58,441 nt of DNA from Anaeromyxobacter oryzisoli (GCF_022690765.1 NZ_JALCZA010000026.1:1-58441), one strand, 5' to 3'; positions 9,415-18,308 are shown, counted from the stretch's first letter. Notes: generated by a model from the letters alone, not told the origin. Made by a program: numbers and translations.

Positions 9415-9608
9415 CGTCGTCCCTCCTCGCCGGTGGAGCCTGTCCTTGCGCCGCCGGTTCGCGCCGACCGCCGTCAGATGGGGACGCGCGCCGCGCCGCC
9501 GGTGGGACGCCCGGCGACCGTGCGCCCGCGCGGCCGCGCGGGACGCCGCCGCGGTCCGCCAGGGCGCCCCGGAGCGCCTCCCGCGCGGCGAGCGCCTACC
9601 TTGAGGGA

Positions 9609-9947
9609 ATGCCCGAAAAGACCACGCTGCGGCGCGCGCGCCGCGCCCGGAAAGAGGGGAAGGCGGCCACCACCCAGGCGGGCGAGTTCGTCCGCGAGGA
9701 GATGGAGCACGCGAAGCGCGGCAAGCACCCCGTGAAGAGCCGGAAGCAGGCCATCGCCATCGGCCTCTCCAAGGCGCGCCGGTCGGGGGTGAAGGTCCCA
9801 CCGAAGAAGGCAACCCGCTCCCCGTCCAGGACGGCCGGTGCCCGCTCGAGCCGCGCGCGCGTCGGGGGCGCCGGGAAGCGCGCACGGGGGAAGTCCCGCG
9901 CCCGCCCCAGCGGGTCGCGCCGGACATCGGCGCGCCGGTCGCGCTAG
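9609..9947 (+). CDS. Small basic protein, DUF6496-like, with Lys/Arg-rich tail
   Basis: A 112-residue protein whose N-terminal half carries the DUF6496 hallmark HPVKSRKQAIAIGLSKARR (about 40-58), preceded by a short acidic helix. The second half is almost only Arg, Ser, Ala, Gly and Lys, much like histone H1 tails, so nucleic-acid binding is plausible. That tail is low complexity and should not be used for homology. A short GAGGG precedes the ATG closely. Function is not known for the family. Confidence 0.72.
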   Translation: MPEKTTLRRARRARKEGKAATTQAGEFVREEMEHAKRGKHPVKSRKQAIAIGLSKARRSGVKVPPKKATRSPSRTAGARSSRARVGGAGKRARGKSRARPSGSRRTSARRSR

Positions 9948-10017
9948 GGCGGTGAGCCGGCGCTCAGGGTGCCCTTCCTGGTCGTCGTTCACGGCGCCGC
10001 GGCGGCGAGCGTCATCG

Positions 10018-11613
10018 TCATAGGCTCACCCGGAGCGCCACCCCGAGGTCGATCACCGGCGCCTTGCCGAGCCGCGGGTCGGGCGCGACGCCGAGCGCCT
10101 GCGCCGCCCCGGGCGGCAGGTCGAAGGCGAACCGGAACTCGCCGCCCCTCCGGCCGAGGTGGCCCGCGACGAAGGACTCGACGCGCAGGTAGGTGAGCGC
10201 GAGGACGGCGTGATCGAGCCGGGCGATGAAGCTCCGGTCGGAGAGGTTCCCGAGCACGGAGAGCGTGAACGTGTGATCGTTCCAGCTCCCCGGGCTGGGG
10301 AGCGAGGCGTAGGCGCCGGCGTAGTGGCGACCGAGGTAGTAGGGCGTGAACGCGCCCGGCGCCCGCTGCGAGACCTTCGGCGCGGCGGGATCGGTCACGT
10401 CCACGAGCGGCGCTCCGGCGAGGAGGAACGGGTAGACGGCGGGGCCGTCGTAGCCGGCGTCGTTGTAGAAGTACTCCGCGCCGAACGTCGCCGCGTCCTC
10501 GTCGGAGTACTTCCAGGACCAGGTCCCGCCGACGGTGACCTGCGGCACGAACCCCTCCGGATCGCGGCGCACGTAGCCGAAGACGTCCGCGGCGGAGCTC
10601 GGCCCCGCCACCCAGCGCGACCCGTCGACGCCGGTCCGCAGCGCCGCCTCGGCGTACAGGTCGAGGTCCCAGACGCCCGCCGAGACGTCGGCGCCGAAGC
10701 GCGGCCGGCGCCCGTCCTGCACGAGCGCGTCCACCCCCAGCTCCGCGAGGCCGAAGACGACCTCGGCGCGCCCGCCGCTCGCCACCCGCCCCACCCGATC
10801 GACCGCCTGGGGCTGCCCGGCCACGTCCTCGAGGAGCGCCACGCCGTAGAGGTTCCAGCCCCGCTTCTCCCACGGGACGTGCACCTTCACCATCGTCGCG
10901 CCCGCGCGCGGGTCGAACACCGCGAGCGGATCGCGCTTCACCGGGTGCAGGTAGTCCGTCGGGTTCCAGAACTTCCCCACGCCCCACTTGACGTGCTGCT
11001 TCCCGGCCGTGACGAAGACGCGCCGGCCGAGATCGAAGTTCACCCAGAGCTGGTCGAGCACGCCGCGCGGGTTCTGTCGCGGCGTCGCGCTCACCCCCGG
11101 CACCGGGATGACCGGCTGCCCGAGGGTGCTCGTGTCCGCGACGAGCGTCGGGTCGTAGCTCACCCGCTCGAGGGCGAAGCCGCGGACGCGATCGTTCGGG
11201 CGCGCGTCCAGGTACACGTCGAGGAGGTTCGGCGAGGAGAAGAACCACTGCGAGGCGGGGACGCCCTGCTGCGCCGTGGCCAGCGCGCGGAGGTAGAGCT
11301 GGCCGCCGATCACCAGGGGGTTCTCCTGGGCGCGGGCGCGCTCGACGATGCGCTCGGGCGGCGGCGGCACCGCGTTCGGGGAGCCGCTCGAGCCGAACAT
11401 CTCGGCCTCGCGCGCGTCGGAGGGCGCGGGCGGGCCCGGCGGGGCCTGCTCCCCGGCCGGCGCCGGGGCCGAGGGCGCGGCGGGCTGCGCGGGCGGCGGC
11501 GCCGGGCCGAACAGCTCCTCCTCGCTCGGGCGGTCCTGCGCGACGGCGGGGCCGGCGGCGCCCAGGGCGGCCGCGAGGAGCGCCGCGGCGAGGAGGCGAG
11601 GCGAGCGGGTCAT
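10018..11613 (-). CDS. Predicted outer-membrane beta-barrel protein of ABC export cluster
   Basis: Last gene of the five-gene minus-strand cluster. The 531-residue protein has a signal peptide (residues 1-25, ending AVAQ), a Pro/Ala-rich periplasmic spacer with two ELFG/EMFG acidic-aromatic motifs (about 33 and 68), and then a long region of alternating polar/hydrophobic strands rich in Gly, Tyr, Trp and Asp ending with ALRVSL, as in barrel proteins whose last strand is recognised by BAM. No enzyme motif is seen. Given its neighbours it is probably the outer-membrane end of the export route. The barrel prediction is by eye, not computed. Confidence 0.65.
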   Translation of the reverse strand: MTRSPRLLAAALLAAALGAAGPAVAQDRPSEEELFGPAPPPAQPAAPSAPAPAGEQAPPGPPAPSDAREAEMFGSSGSPNAVPPPPERIVERARAQENPLVIGGQLYLRALATAQQGVPASQWFFSSPNLLDVYLDARPNDRVRGFALERVSYDPTLVADTSTLGQPVIPVPGVSATPRQNPRGVLDQLWVNFDLGRRVFVTAGKQHVKWGVGKFWNPTDYLHPVKRDPLAVFDPRAGATMVKVHVPWEKRGWNLYGVALLEDVAGQPQAVDRVGRVASGGRAEVVFGLAELGVDALVQDGRRPRFGADVSAGVWDLDLYAEAALRTGVDGSRWVAGPSSAADVFGYVRRDPEGFVPQVTVGGTWSWKYSDEDAATFGAEYFYNDAGYDGPAVYPFLLAGAPLVDVTDPAAPKVSQRAPGAFTPYYLGRHYAGAYASLPSPGSWNDHTFTLSVLGNLSDRSFIARLDHAVLALTYLRVESFVAGHLGRRGGEFRFAFDLPPGAAQALGVAPDPRLGKAPVIDLGVALRVSL

Positions 11614-11629
11614 CTCCGATCTCCAGGCG

Positions 11630-12403
11630 CTAGCGGCTCTTCGACTCGAGCCAGGCCTTCGTGAAGATGTTCGCCGCGAGCGCGCGCAGGTCGATCTCGC
11701 GGATGAGGACGAGGGTCGAGTTCCCCTTCTCGATCTCGTCGAACACCCGGATCTCCTCCGGGTACCAGACCTCGCCCCGCTTCGACTCGGAGTAGATCTT
11801 CCGCCAGCGCGGGTAGTAGCTCGTGCGCATGAGCCGGCCGGAGAGCGCGAGATCCTGCCGCTTCAGGATGTTGAGGCTCGCCCGGTCCACCCAGAGGCGG
11901 CGGACGGGGAAGGAGACGTCCACGCCCGGCTTCACGTCGAGCCGGATCCGGTGGACGTCGTAGACGCCGAGCTTCTCGTCCCCCTCCCACGTCGCGGTGT
12001 AGTCCTCGGCGAAGCGCGGCTCGGAGACGTCGTCGCGGCGCATGTCGGTGCCGCCGATCCGCTCGCGCTCCGTCCGCCGCTCCCACCGGCCGGTGGACGG
12101 GTCGTAGCTCCAGAGGTTCTTCTCGACCCGCAGGTAGCCCTTCCCCGCCTCGGACTTCGGCTTGGTGAAGAGGAACATCTGCTTGTCGTCCGCGTCGCGC
12201 CGGTACACGACGAGCTCGTAGACGACGTCGGTCTTCCCCTTCTCCTTCGCCTCCATGTAGCAGAGCGCCTTCCAGTCGCCCGAGTTGCGCTGGCGATCGT
12301 CCAGCACCCGGACGACCTTCGCGAGCTCGTCCGGCCCGAGGGCGCGAGCGGCCGGCGCGGCGAGCGCGGCGGCGAGGGAGAGGGCGGCGAGCACGAGGCG
12401 CAT
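11630..12403 (-). CDS. LolA-like outer-membrane lipoprotein-sorting family protein
   Basis: Periplasmic protein of 257 residues with a clear signal peptide (MRLVLAALSLAAALAAPAARA). The body matches the 'outer membrane lipoprotein-sorting protein' family related to LolA/LolB and LppX, with the characteristic ...MFLFTKPKSEAGKGYL and LWSYDPSTGRW blocks (about 75-110), which form the half-barrel that carries lipid or acylated protein. It lies between the second permease (7-bp gap) and the barrel gene (16-bp gap), so it is probably the periplasmic carrier of this transporter rather than the general LolA. The cargo is unknown. Confidence 0.8.
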   Translation of the reverse strand: MRLVLAALSLAAALAAPAARALGPDELAKVVRVLDDRQRNSGDWKALCYMEAKEKGKTDVVYELVVYRRDADDKQMFLFTKPKSEAGKGYLRVEKNLWSYDPSTGRWERRTERERIGGTDMRRDDVSEPRFAEDYTATWEGDEKLGVYDVHRIRLDVKPGVDVSFPVRRLWVDRASLNILKRQDLALSGRLMRTSYYPRWRKIYSESKRGEVWYPEEIRVFDEIEKGNSTLVLIREIDLRALAANIFTKAWLESKSR

Positions 12404-12410
12404 GGCGGAT

Positions 12411-13718
12411 TCACCCGATGTGGTGCATGGCGGTGACCGGCCGCAGGCGCGCGGCGCGGAAGGCGGGGAGGAGCGAGGCGAGGACCGTCACCCCGGTGAG
12501 GATCGCGACGTGGACCGCGATGGCCCCGGGCTCGAGCAGGAACCGGAGCCGCTCCTGCATCACGAAGATCTGCATGCTCTCGGGGATCGCGATCCCGACG
12601 AGGTTCACGAGGCCGGCCACGCCGGCGGCGAGGAGGGCGCCCGCGCCGGTGCCGGCGAGGCCGAGCAGCAGCGTCTCGAGCACGAACAGCCAGAGCACCT
12701 TCCGCCGCTGCATCCCGATGGCGCGGAGCGTGCCGATCTCGCGGGTCCGCTCGCGGATGGCGATGAGCAGCGTGTTCAGGATGCCGATGATCACCACCGC
12801 CATGAGGACGACGACGAGGAGCCAGGTCAGGGCGCGGACCCCGAAGATGAACTGCCTGAACTGGCCCATCTCGTCCTCCCAGGTGGTGACGTCCAGCTTC
12901 TGGCCGGTCCAGTCCTCGCTCGGCACCTTCTGCATGAGCTTGATCCAGTAGGGCTGCGGATCGGGGTCCATCACCCGCCAGCCGGCGCCGGAGAGGGTGG
13001 CCCGCAGCCGCGCGGCGATCGCCTTCGCCTCCTCGGGGCGGCGGAGGTAGAGCTGCAGCGCGCCGGTGGTGCTCGAGGCGAGCCCGTAGAGCTGGCGCAG
13101 CGAGTCGCCCTGGATGAAGGCGCTGAACGCGGAGAGGAGGCCGACGTTCCGCGCGACGACCGCGACCCGCACGTCGGCGGTGTTGTTCACGCCGCGCGCG
13201 GTCGGCGCCGAGAGGGTCAGGACGTCCCCGACCCGGACCTGGAGCCGCTCCGCCTGCCCCTGGAAGAGCAGGACCGTCCCGGGCTGGGCCAGGTCGGCGA
13301 GCCGCCCCTCGAGCGGGACGATCACCTTCGCGAAGCCCGGCTCCTGCGTCACGTCCACCCCGCCGATGATGAGGTCCATCGAGGCGGTCTCGGACACCGC
13401 CTTCGCCCAGCCGCGCCCGCGCACCGCGATGTAGTCCACGTCGGGGACCGCGCCCCGCACCGCCGCGAGGACGCGCGGGTACTCCGACACGAGCGGCGCG
13501 GCGCTCCCCGAGGTGACCTTGAAGAAGCCGCCCACGTTGACGTGGCCGGTGAGGAGCGTGGTCGCGGACTCCATCATCGCGTGCTCGATGCCGGCGGTGA
13601 GGCTCGCGAGGAGCACGAGGAGCGAGGTGACGGTCGCGAGCGCGCCCGCGAGGAAGAGGTTGCGCCGCGCGTGGCGGGTGAGGTTGCGGCTCGCCATCAG
13701 GAGATCGATCGGGAGCAC
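12411..13718 (-). CDS. ABC transporter permease, FtsX/LolC-MacB type (short)
   Basis: Inner-membrane permease of 435 residues with the MacB/LolC layout: one N-terminal membrane helix (about 20-45), a periplasmic domain (about 45-275) and three C-terminal helices in an FtsX domain containing the REIGTLRAIGMQRRKVL coupling helix that docks on the ATPase. The start is GTG 13718, one base after the previous gene's stop; ATG 13697 is the alternative. Tight spacing on both sides shows co-translation with the longer permease and the LolA-like protein. The two permeases probably form a heterodimer like LolC/LolE. Confidence 0.87.
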   Translation of the reverse strand: MLPIDLLMASRNLTRHARRNLFLAGALATVTSLLVLLASLTAGIEHAMMESATTLLTGHVNVGGFFKVTSGSAAPLVSEYPRVLAAVRGAVPDVDYIAVRGRGWAKAVSETASMDLIIGGVDVTQEPGFAKVIVPLEGRLADLAQPGTVLLFQGQAERLQVRVGDVLTLSAPTARGVNNTADVRVAVVARNVGLLSAFSAFIQGDSLRQLYGLASSTTGALQLYLRRPEEAKAIAARLRATLSGAGWRVMDPDPQPYWIKLMQKVPSEDWTGQKLDVTTWEDEMGQFRQFIFGVRALTWLLVVVLMAVVIIGILNTLLIAIRERTREIGTLRAIGMQRRKVLWLFVLETLLLGLAGTGAGALLAAGVAGLVNLVGIAIPESMQIFVMQERLRFLLEPGAIAVHVAILTGVTVLASLLPAFRAARLRPVTAMHHIG

Positions 13719-13719
13719 G

Positions 13720-15864
13720 CTAGTCCTCCGTCGCCATCGCCTCGACGGGCGTGACGCGCATCGCGAGGAGCGCCGGGTAGAGGCCGGAGAGGACGCTCAC
13801 CACCACCACGATGACGAGCGAGACGACCACGCTCGCGCCGCCCAGGACGGGCCGGAGCGCCGGCCCGGCGAAGAGGAAGTTCAGCATGTCGTTCGTGGCG
13901 GGGATCCCGCCCGCCGCCCGCACCAGCCACACCGCGGCGCCGCCGAGCGCGGCGCCGGCGAGGCCGAACGCGAGGCCGACGGTCGCGGTCTCGACGAGGA
14001 GCATCACCAGCACGAACCGGCGCTGCGCGCCGATGGCGCGCATCGTCCCGATCTCCGTCACGCGCTGGAGCGTGGCCATCACCATGGCGTTGTTGACGAT
14101 GACGAGCGCCACCCCGAAGAAGACCAGGAGCGAGACGTACAGCACGATCCGCAGGGTGGTCACGAACTGGCCGACCACGCCCGAGGCGGCGTGCCAGTCC
14201 ACGACCCGGAGGCCGAGCCCGGCCCGGTCCGCGGCCGCCTGGACGTCGCGGCGCGTCGCCTCGAGCTTCGCGGGATCGTGGAGCACGAGCGCCGCGTTGA
14301 GCGCGACGCCGCGATCGAGCTCCTCCTGCGTGTAGGTCCGCGCGGCCGGATCCTGGGCCGGCCCGGGCGCCCGGGCGCCCTCGAGGAGCGAGCGCTCGTC
14401 GATGCGCGCCGTCGCCGCCCGACCCTCGAGCGGGCCGCCGCCGCCGAAGAGCGCCGCCTCGGCGTCCTCGCGCGCCAGCTCCTTCGCGCCCACCGCGCCC
14501 TTGAGCCGCGCGATCTCGGCCGCCCGCTCCTTCGTCATGTACCCGTACAGATCGCGGAACGAGAGCAGGTCGAGCACGCTCGTCATGCCGGCGATGCCCG
14601 ACCGCTCGATCTGCCGGAACTGGATGAAGCCGTAGACCTTCACGTTCACCGAGTTGAAGTAGCCGCTCTTCGCGGGCGCCTTGATGGTGATCGTGTCGCC
14701 CACGTCGATGAGGTACAGGCGGAGGAGCGGGGCGAGCTGGTCGTAGAAGATCCGGTAACGCGCGTCGAAGTTCGCGTCGTCCACGCGGAACAGCCGGGCG
14801 AGGAGGGCCGGGAGGTCCTCCCCCGCCGCCTCGGACCCGAGCGCCGCCCGGAGCCGGCGCGCCGCCTCCTCCGCCTGGAGGGGATCGAGCTGCTGCAGGA
14901 TGTCCTTGGTGCCGCGCTGGTTCTCCCTCACCCAGCGCTGCAGCTCCTCGTCCTTGGCGTCGGCGAGCCGGCGGCCGCGCCGGTCGCGCGCGTCCTTGAT
15001 GAGGTCGAGGCGGCGCGCGTTCTTGAGCTTCAGCCACTCCTCCGCGTACTGCTTCCCCACGAGGATCCCGCGGTGGCCCTTCGGGATCATCTCGCCCTTG
15101 GCGACCTGGGCGAGCTCGAAGGCCCGGAAGAACGCGTCGGGGTCGGTGCCGACGTAGCGGATGAAGGTGAAGCTCCCGTCCATGGAGAGCCGGGCGATCC
15201 GGTTCTCGAGGAGCTCGAGGTGGCCGTAGCGGTCGCCGTCGAACCCGGCCCAGAAGCCGTCGCTCGCGGCGTTCGTGAGATCTGCCCACTCGCGGCGGCG
15301 CTCCTCCGCCTCCCGCCCCTCCAGATCCACGATCGCCAGCGCCTGGCCGAGCTCGTCCCGCAGGAGCCCGACCAGCCGCCGGACGTGGGCCTTTCGCGCC
15401 TCGTAGCCGCGGAGCGCCTCCGGGGAGCGGTCCCCCTCCTCGAGCCGCCGCACGTCGGCCCGGAGCCGCTCGAGCGCGACGTCGATCACGTTCCCGGTCG
15501 CCACCATCGCCTGATCGATGCCCATCGGCACGACCGCCTTCACGTTGGGGACCCTGGAGAGGACCTCCTTCACCCTGGAGAAGTCCTCGATGGGCTCGAG
15601 CTGCGGCTCGCCGCGGAGGCCGCCGTAGAGCTCGAGCGGATCCTTCGACGCCGCGGAGTAGACCTGGAGCTGGCCGCCGAGGCTCCCCTGGATCGAGGTG
15701 CGCATGCCGCGGTCGATCGAGTCCATGAGCGACGACCCGAGCACCACGAGGAACGCACCGCCGAGGACGATCGCGCCGATGATGGCGGTCCGGACCCGGG
15801 CCGCGGCCAGGTTCCGGAAGGCGATCCGGAGCAGCACCCGGAGCGCGTCGGTCCGCGCGGACAC
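13720..15864 (-). CDS. ABC transporter permease, FtsX family with very long periplasmic domain
   Basis: A 714-residue inner-membrane permease. An N-terminal helix (about 22-45) is followed by roughly 500 residues of periplasmic domain, including a charged, probably helical stretch (about 110-260), and then three C-terminal helices with the EIGTMRAIGAQRRFVL coupling helix. Typical LolC/E or MacB permeases are 400-650 residues, so the periplasmic part is unusually large and may grip the cargo or the LolA-like partner. It starts with GTG 15864, which shares its first base with the last base of the ATPase stop (TAGTG), so the two genes are translationally coupled. Confidence 0.87.
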   Translation of the reverse strand: MSARTDALRVLLRIAFRNLAAARVRTAIIGAIVLGGAFLVVLGSSLMDSIDRGMRTSIQGSLGGQLQVYSAASKDPLELYGGLRGEPQLEPIEDFSRVKEVLSRVPNVKAVVPMGIDQAMVATGNVIDVALERLRADVRRLEEGDRSPEALRGYEARKAHVRRLVGLLRDELGQALAIVDLEGREAEERRREWADLTNAASDGFWAGFDGDRYGHLELLENRIARLSMDGSFTFIRYVGTDPDAFFRAFELAQVAKGEMIPKGHRGILVGKQYAEEWLKLKNARRLDLIKDARDRRGRRLADAKDEELQRWVRENQRGTKDILQQLDPLQAEEAARRLRAALGSEAAGEDLPALLARLFRVDDANFDARYRIFYDQLAPLLRLYLIDVGDTITIKAPAKSGYFNSVNVKVYGFIQFRQIERSGIAGMTSVLDLLSFRDLYGYMTKERAAEIARLKGAVGAKELAREDAEAALFGGGGPLEGRAATARIDERSLLEGARAPGPAQDPAARTYTQEELDRGVALNAALVLHDPAKLEATRRDVQAAADRAGLGLRVVDWHAASGVVGQFVTTLRIVLYVSLLVFFGVALVIVNNAMVMATLQRVTEIGTMRAIGAQRRFVLVMLLVETATVGLAFGLAGAALGGAAVWLVRAAGGIPATNDMLNFLFAGPALRPVLGGASVVVSLVIVVVVSVLSGLYPALLAMRVTPVEAMATED

Positions 15865-16580
15865 TAGCGCCCCTCCGCCGCGGCCGCGTCGCCGCCCACC
15901 GCCTCGCGCCCGACGAGCTGCCCGTCGGCGATCCGCACGATGGCGCTCGCGTGGCTCATCACCTTGGGATCGTGGGTCGAGAAGACGAACGTCGTGCCGT
16001 CGCGGCGGTTCATCTCCTTCATGAGGTCGATGAGGTTCGCCCCGGTCTTCGAGTCGAGGTTGGCGGTCGGCTCGTCGGCGAGGACCAGCGCCGGACGCGT
16101 GACGAGCGCCCTGGCCACCGCCACGCGCTGGCGCTGCCCGCCCGAGAGCTCGCTCGGGCGGTGGCGCGCGTGGCTGCCGATGCCGACCGCGTCGAGCAGC
16201 GCGAGCACCCGGTCCCGCCGCTCCCGCCGGCCGAGCCCGCCCTGGAGGAGGAGGGGGAACTCGACGTTCTGGAAGACCGAGAGCACCTGGACGAGGTTGA
16301 AGCTCTGGAAGATGAAGCCGATCGTCCGCAGGCGCAGCTCCGTGAGGGCGCGCTCGGAGAGCCGGGAGGTGTCCCGGCCGTCCACCACCACCGTCCCGGC
16401 GGTGGGCGTGTCCACGCAGCCGACCAGGTTGAGGAGCGTGGTCTTGCCGCTCCCCGACGGGCCGGCGAGGGAGAGGAACTCGCCCTTCTCGATCTCGAGC
16501 GACACGCCGCGGAGCGCCGGGACGACCGTCTTGCCGAGCATGTAGTCCTTCGACACGTTCCGGATGGAGACGATCGACAT
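15864..16580 (-). CDS. ABC transporter ATP-binding protein (LolD/MacB type)
   Basis: Cytoplasmic ATPase of 238 residues that powers the FtsX-type permeases encoded downstream. Visible motifs: Walker A GPSGSGKTTLLN (about 38-49), Q-loop FIFQSFNL, signature LSGGQRQRVAVARAL, Walker B VLADEPTANLD and the switch histidine in VFSTHDP. ATG 16580 gives a standard beginning (MSIVSIRNVSKDY); the frame is open far upstream on composition only. It is the first gene of the five-gene cluster. Confidence 0.92.
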   Translation of the reverse strand: MSIVSIRNVSKDYMLGKTVVPALRGVSLEIEKGEFLSLAGPSGSGKTTLLNLVGCVDTPTAGTVVVDGRDTSRLSERALTELRLRTIGFIFQSFNLVQVLSVFQNVEFPLLLQGGLGRRERRDRVLALLDAVGIGSHARHRPSELSGGQRQRVAVARALVTRPALVLADEPTANLDSKTGANLIDLMKEMNRRDGTTFVFSTHDPKVMSHASAIVRIADGQLVGREAVGGDAAAAEGR

Positions 16581-16889
16581 GCCTGCTCCCGGTGACGCCG
16601 GCCGCGCCGGCGAGGTATCCGGAGATTCTACAATGGGTGGACTCCACCCGCGACGGAGGGCGGCCCCGCCCCGATCATCGCGAGACCCGCGATCCCGTCG
16701 CCGAGCGGGTACACGATCACCGGCCAGCGCACACTGCGGCCCCCCGCACCGCCGCTCGCCCCGCGCCCGTTCGTCCGGGTCGCCGGAGCGCAGCCGCCGT
16801 GGTGCGGCGCCGTCGCGTCGCCCCCGCGCGTTGCAGGACGGGCCGCGACCTCCGATAATCCGCCGCGCGCGCCCGCGCGTCCGCACACC
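16581..16889. other. Divergent intergenic region between ABC cluster and DUF475 gene
   Basis: No gene is supported. It contains the candidate promoter and palindrome of the ABC cluster at 16625-16649. The rest is GC-rich without clear structure; ORFs crossing it are composition artefacts. Confidence 0.5.
16625..16649 (-). promoter_or_regulatory. Candidate -10 and palindromic operator of the ABC export cluster
   Basis: On the minus strand TAGAAT (16630-16625) stands about 45 nt before the ATPase start. Directly upstream of it is GGGTGGACTCCACCC (16635-16649; 6-bp arms, 3-nt centre), occupying the spacer between -10 and -35, a usual place for a regulator. No clear -35 was found. Role inferred. 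Confidence 0.4.
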
Positions 16890-17960
16890 ATGACCACCCC
16901 ACGTCCCGCCACCCTCTCCTACTTCAGGGGCTCGTTCGCCCTCACCTTCGTCGGCCTGCTCGTCGCGGGCGGGGTGGGCCTGTACTCCACCGGCACCGCG
17001 GCGGGCGCCGCGAGCACCGTCTTCATCACCGCGGTCCTCGGGGTCCTCGAGGTCTCCCTCTCCTTCGACAACGCCGTGGTGAACGCGACGGTGCTGAAGG
17101 ACATGACCCCGGTGTGGCGCCACCGCTTCCTCACCTGGGGCATCGCGATCGCGGTGTTCGGGATGCGGCTCGTCTTCCCGGTCCTGGTGGTGAGCGTGGT
17201 CGCCCGGATCGCCCCCTGGGACGCGCTCCGGCTCGCGGCCGTGCAGCCGCGGGAGTACGCGCGGCTCCTCACGAGCGCCCATGCCCTGCTCGGCGCGTTC
17301 GGCGGTTCGTTCCTGGGCATGGTGTCGCTCCGGTACTTCTTCGACTCCGACAAGGACGTCCACTGGCTGCGCGGGCTCGAGCAGCTCCTCGCGCGCGTCG
17401 GGAAGGTCGAGTCGGCCGAGCTCGGCCTCGTGCTCCTCGTGCTCTACGGCTTCTCTCGCGCGGTCCCGCCCGCCGAGTCCGAGGCCTTCCTCGTCGCCGG
17501 CCTCTTCGGAATCGTGACCTTCATCGCGGTGGACGGGATCGCCGCCGCGATGGAGGTGGACGAGGTGACCCTCGGGGCCGTCCACCGCGCCGGCGCCGCG
17601 AGCTTCCTCTACCTCGAGGTGCTCGACGCGAGCTTCAGCTTCGACGGCGTGATCGGCGCCTTCGCCCTCACCACCAACCCGTTCGTGATCGCCCTCGGCC
17701 TCGGGATCGGGGCGATCTTCGTGCGGAGCCTCACGATGGTGATGGTCGAGCACGGCACCCTCGCCTCGTACCGCTTCCTCGAGCACGGCGCGTTCTACGC
17801 CATCGGGGCCCTCGCCGGGCTCATGCTCCTCAACACGGTCGTGGAGGTGCCGGAGGCGGTCACCGGCCTCGTCGGCGCCGCGTTCATCGGCCTGTCGCTC
17901 TGGTCGTCGATCCGCTGGAACCGGCGCGCCGCGCGGGCCGCCCCGGACTCGGCGGCCTGA
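16890..17960 (+). CDS. DUF475 / TerC-like integral membrane protein
   Basis: Polytopic inner-membrane protein of 356 residues with about eight hydrophobic segments. It carries the paired acidic motifs of the TerC/DUF475 group: SLSFDNAVVNA (about 57-67) and DASFSFDGVIGAF (about 248-260), in membrane segments where acidic residues bind metal ions. TerC-type proteins export manganese or take part in metal loading of exported proteins and tellurite resistance; DUF475 itself is poorly characterised. It stands alone, divergent from the ABC cluster. Family is clear, substrate unknown. Confidence 0.83.
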   Translation: MTTPRPATLSYFRGSFALTFVGLLVAGGVGLYSTGTAAGAASTVFITAVLGVLEVSLSFDNAVVNATVLKDMTPVWRHRFLTWGIAIAVFGMRLVFPVLVVSVVARIAPWDALRLAAVQPREYARLLTSAHALLGAFGGSFLGMVSLRYFFDSDKDVHWLRGLEQLLARVGKVESAELGLVLLVLYGFSRAVPPAESEAFLVAGLFGIVTFIAVDGIAAAMEVDEVTLGAVHRAGAASFLYLEVLDASFSFDGVIGAFALTTNPFVIALGLGIGAIFVRSLTMVMVEHGTLASYRFLEHGAFYAIGALAGLMLLNTVVEVPEAVTGLVGAAFIGLSLWSSIRWNRRAARAAPDSAA

Positions 17961-18101
17961 CGAGGGCTCGAGCGCCGGCCGGCGTGAGCCTGCGCTGCCC
18001 GGTCCACGTGCGTTCGCTGCTCGGCCTCGCTCGGCTCGCCACGGCCGGAGCTCCCTTCACGGCCCGACGCCGGAGGCCCGAGGCCCCGCAGGCCGGGACC
18101 T

Positions 18102-18284
18102 TCACTCGTCCTGGCGCGCCACGCCCACCGCGAAGCCGCCGGGCTCCTCCTCGACCGCGTGGATCGTCCATGGGCGACAGCACGCCGGGCAGTCCTCGAC
18201 GTAGGTCTGCGACTCTCCGCCGCTGGGGTCGACGAAGATGGTGACCAGCTCGCCGCAGTAAGGGCACTCGATCTCGATGTCCAC
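18102..18284 (-). CDS. CPXCG motif-containing cysteine-rich protein
   Basis: A 60-residue protein beginning VDIEIECPYCGE (GTG 18284) with a second pair, CPACC, and WTIHAVEE following, matching the small 'CPXCG motif' family of about 60-65 residues found across Proteobacteria. The two CxxC pairs probably bind zinc. Function unknown. The upstream continuation of the frame is not protein-like. Only 24 bp separate its start from that of the divergent smr gene, so the two must have overlapping promoters. Confidence 0.82.
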   Translation of the reverse strand: MDIEIECPYCGELVTIFVDPSGGESQTYVEDCPACCRPWTIHAVEEEPGGFAVGVARQDE

Positions 18285-18296
18285 GCCGAGCGCCGT

Positions 18297-18302
18297 TATA
18301 GT
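18297..18302 (+). promoter_or_regulatory. Candidate -10 element of smr (leaderless start)
   Basis: TATAGT ends 6 nt before GTG 18309, placing the expected transcription start at the start codon. No Shine-Dalgarno is present in the 24-bp gap to the divergent gene. Confidence 0.45.
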
Positions 18303-18308
18303 CGCTCC

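Noticed and set aside
9025-9927. 300-residue ORF covering the DUF302 gene
   Set aside because: Only the last 129 residues are family-like; a strong AGGAGG precedes ATG 9414.
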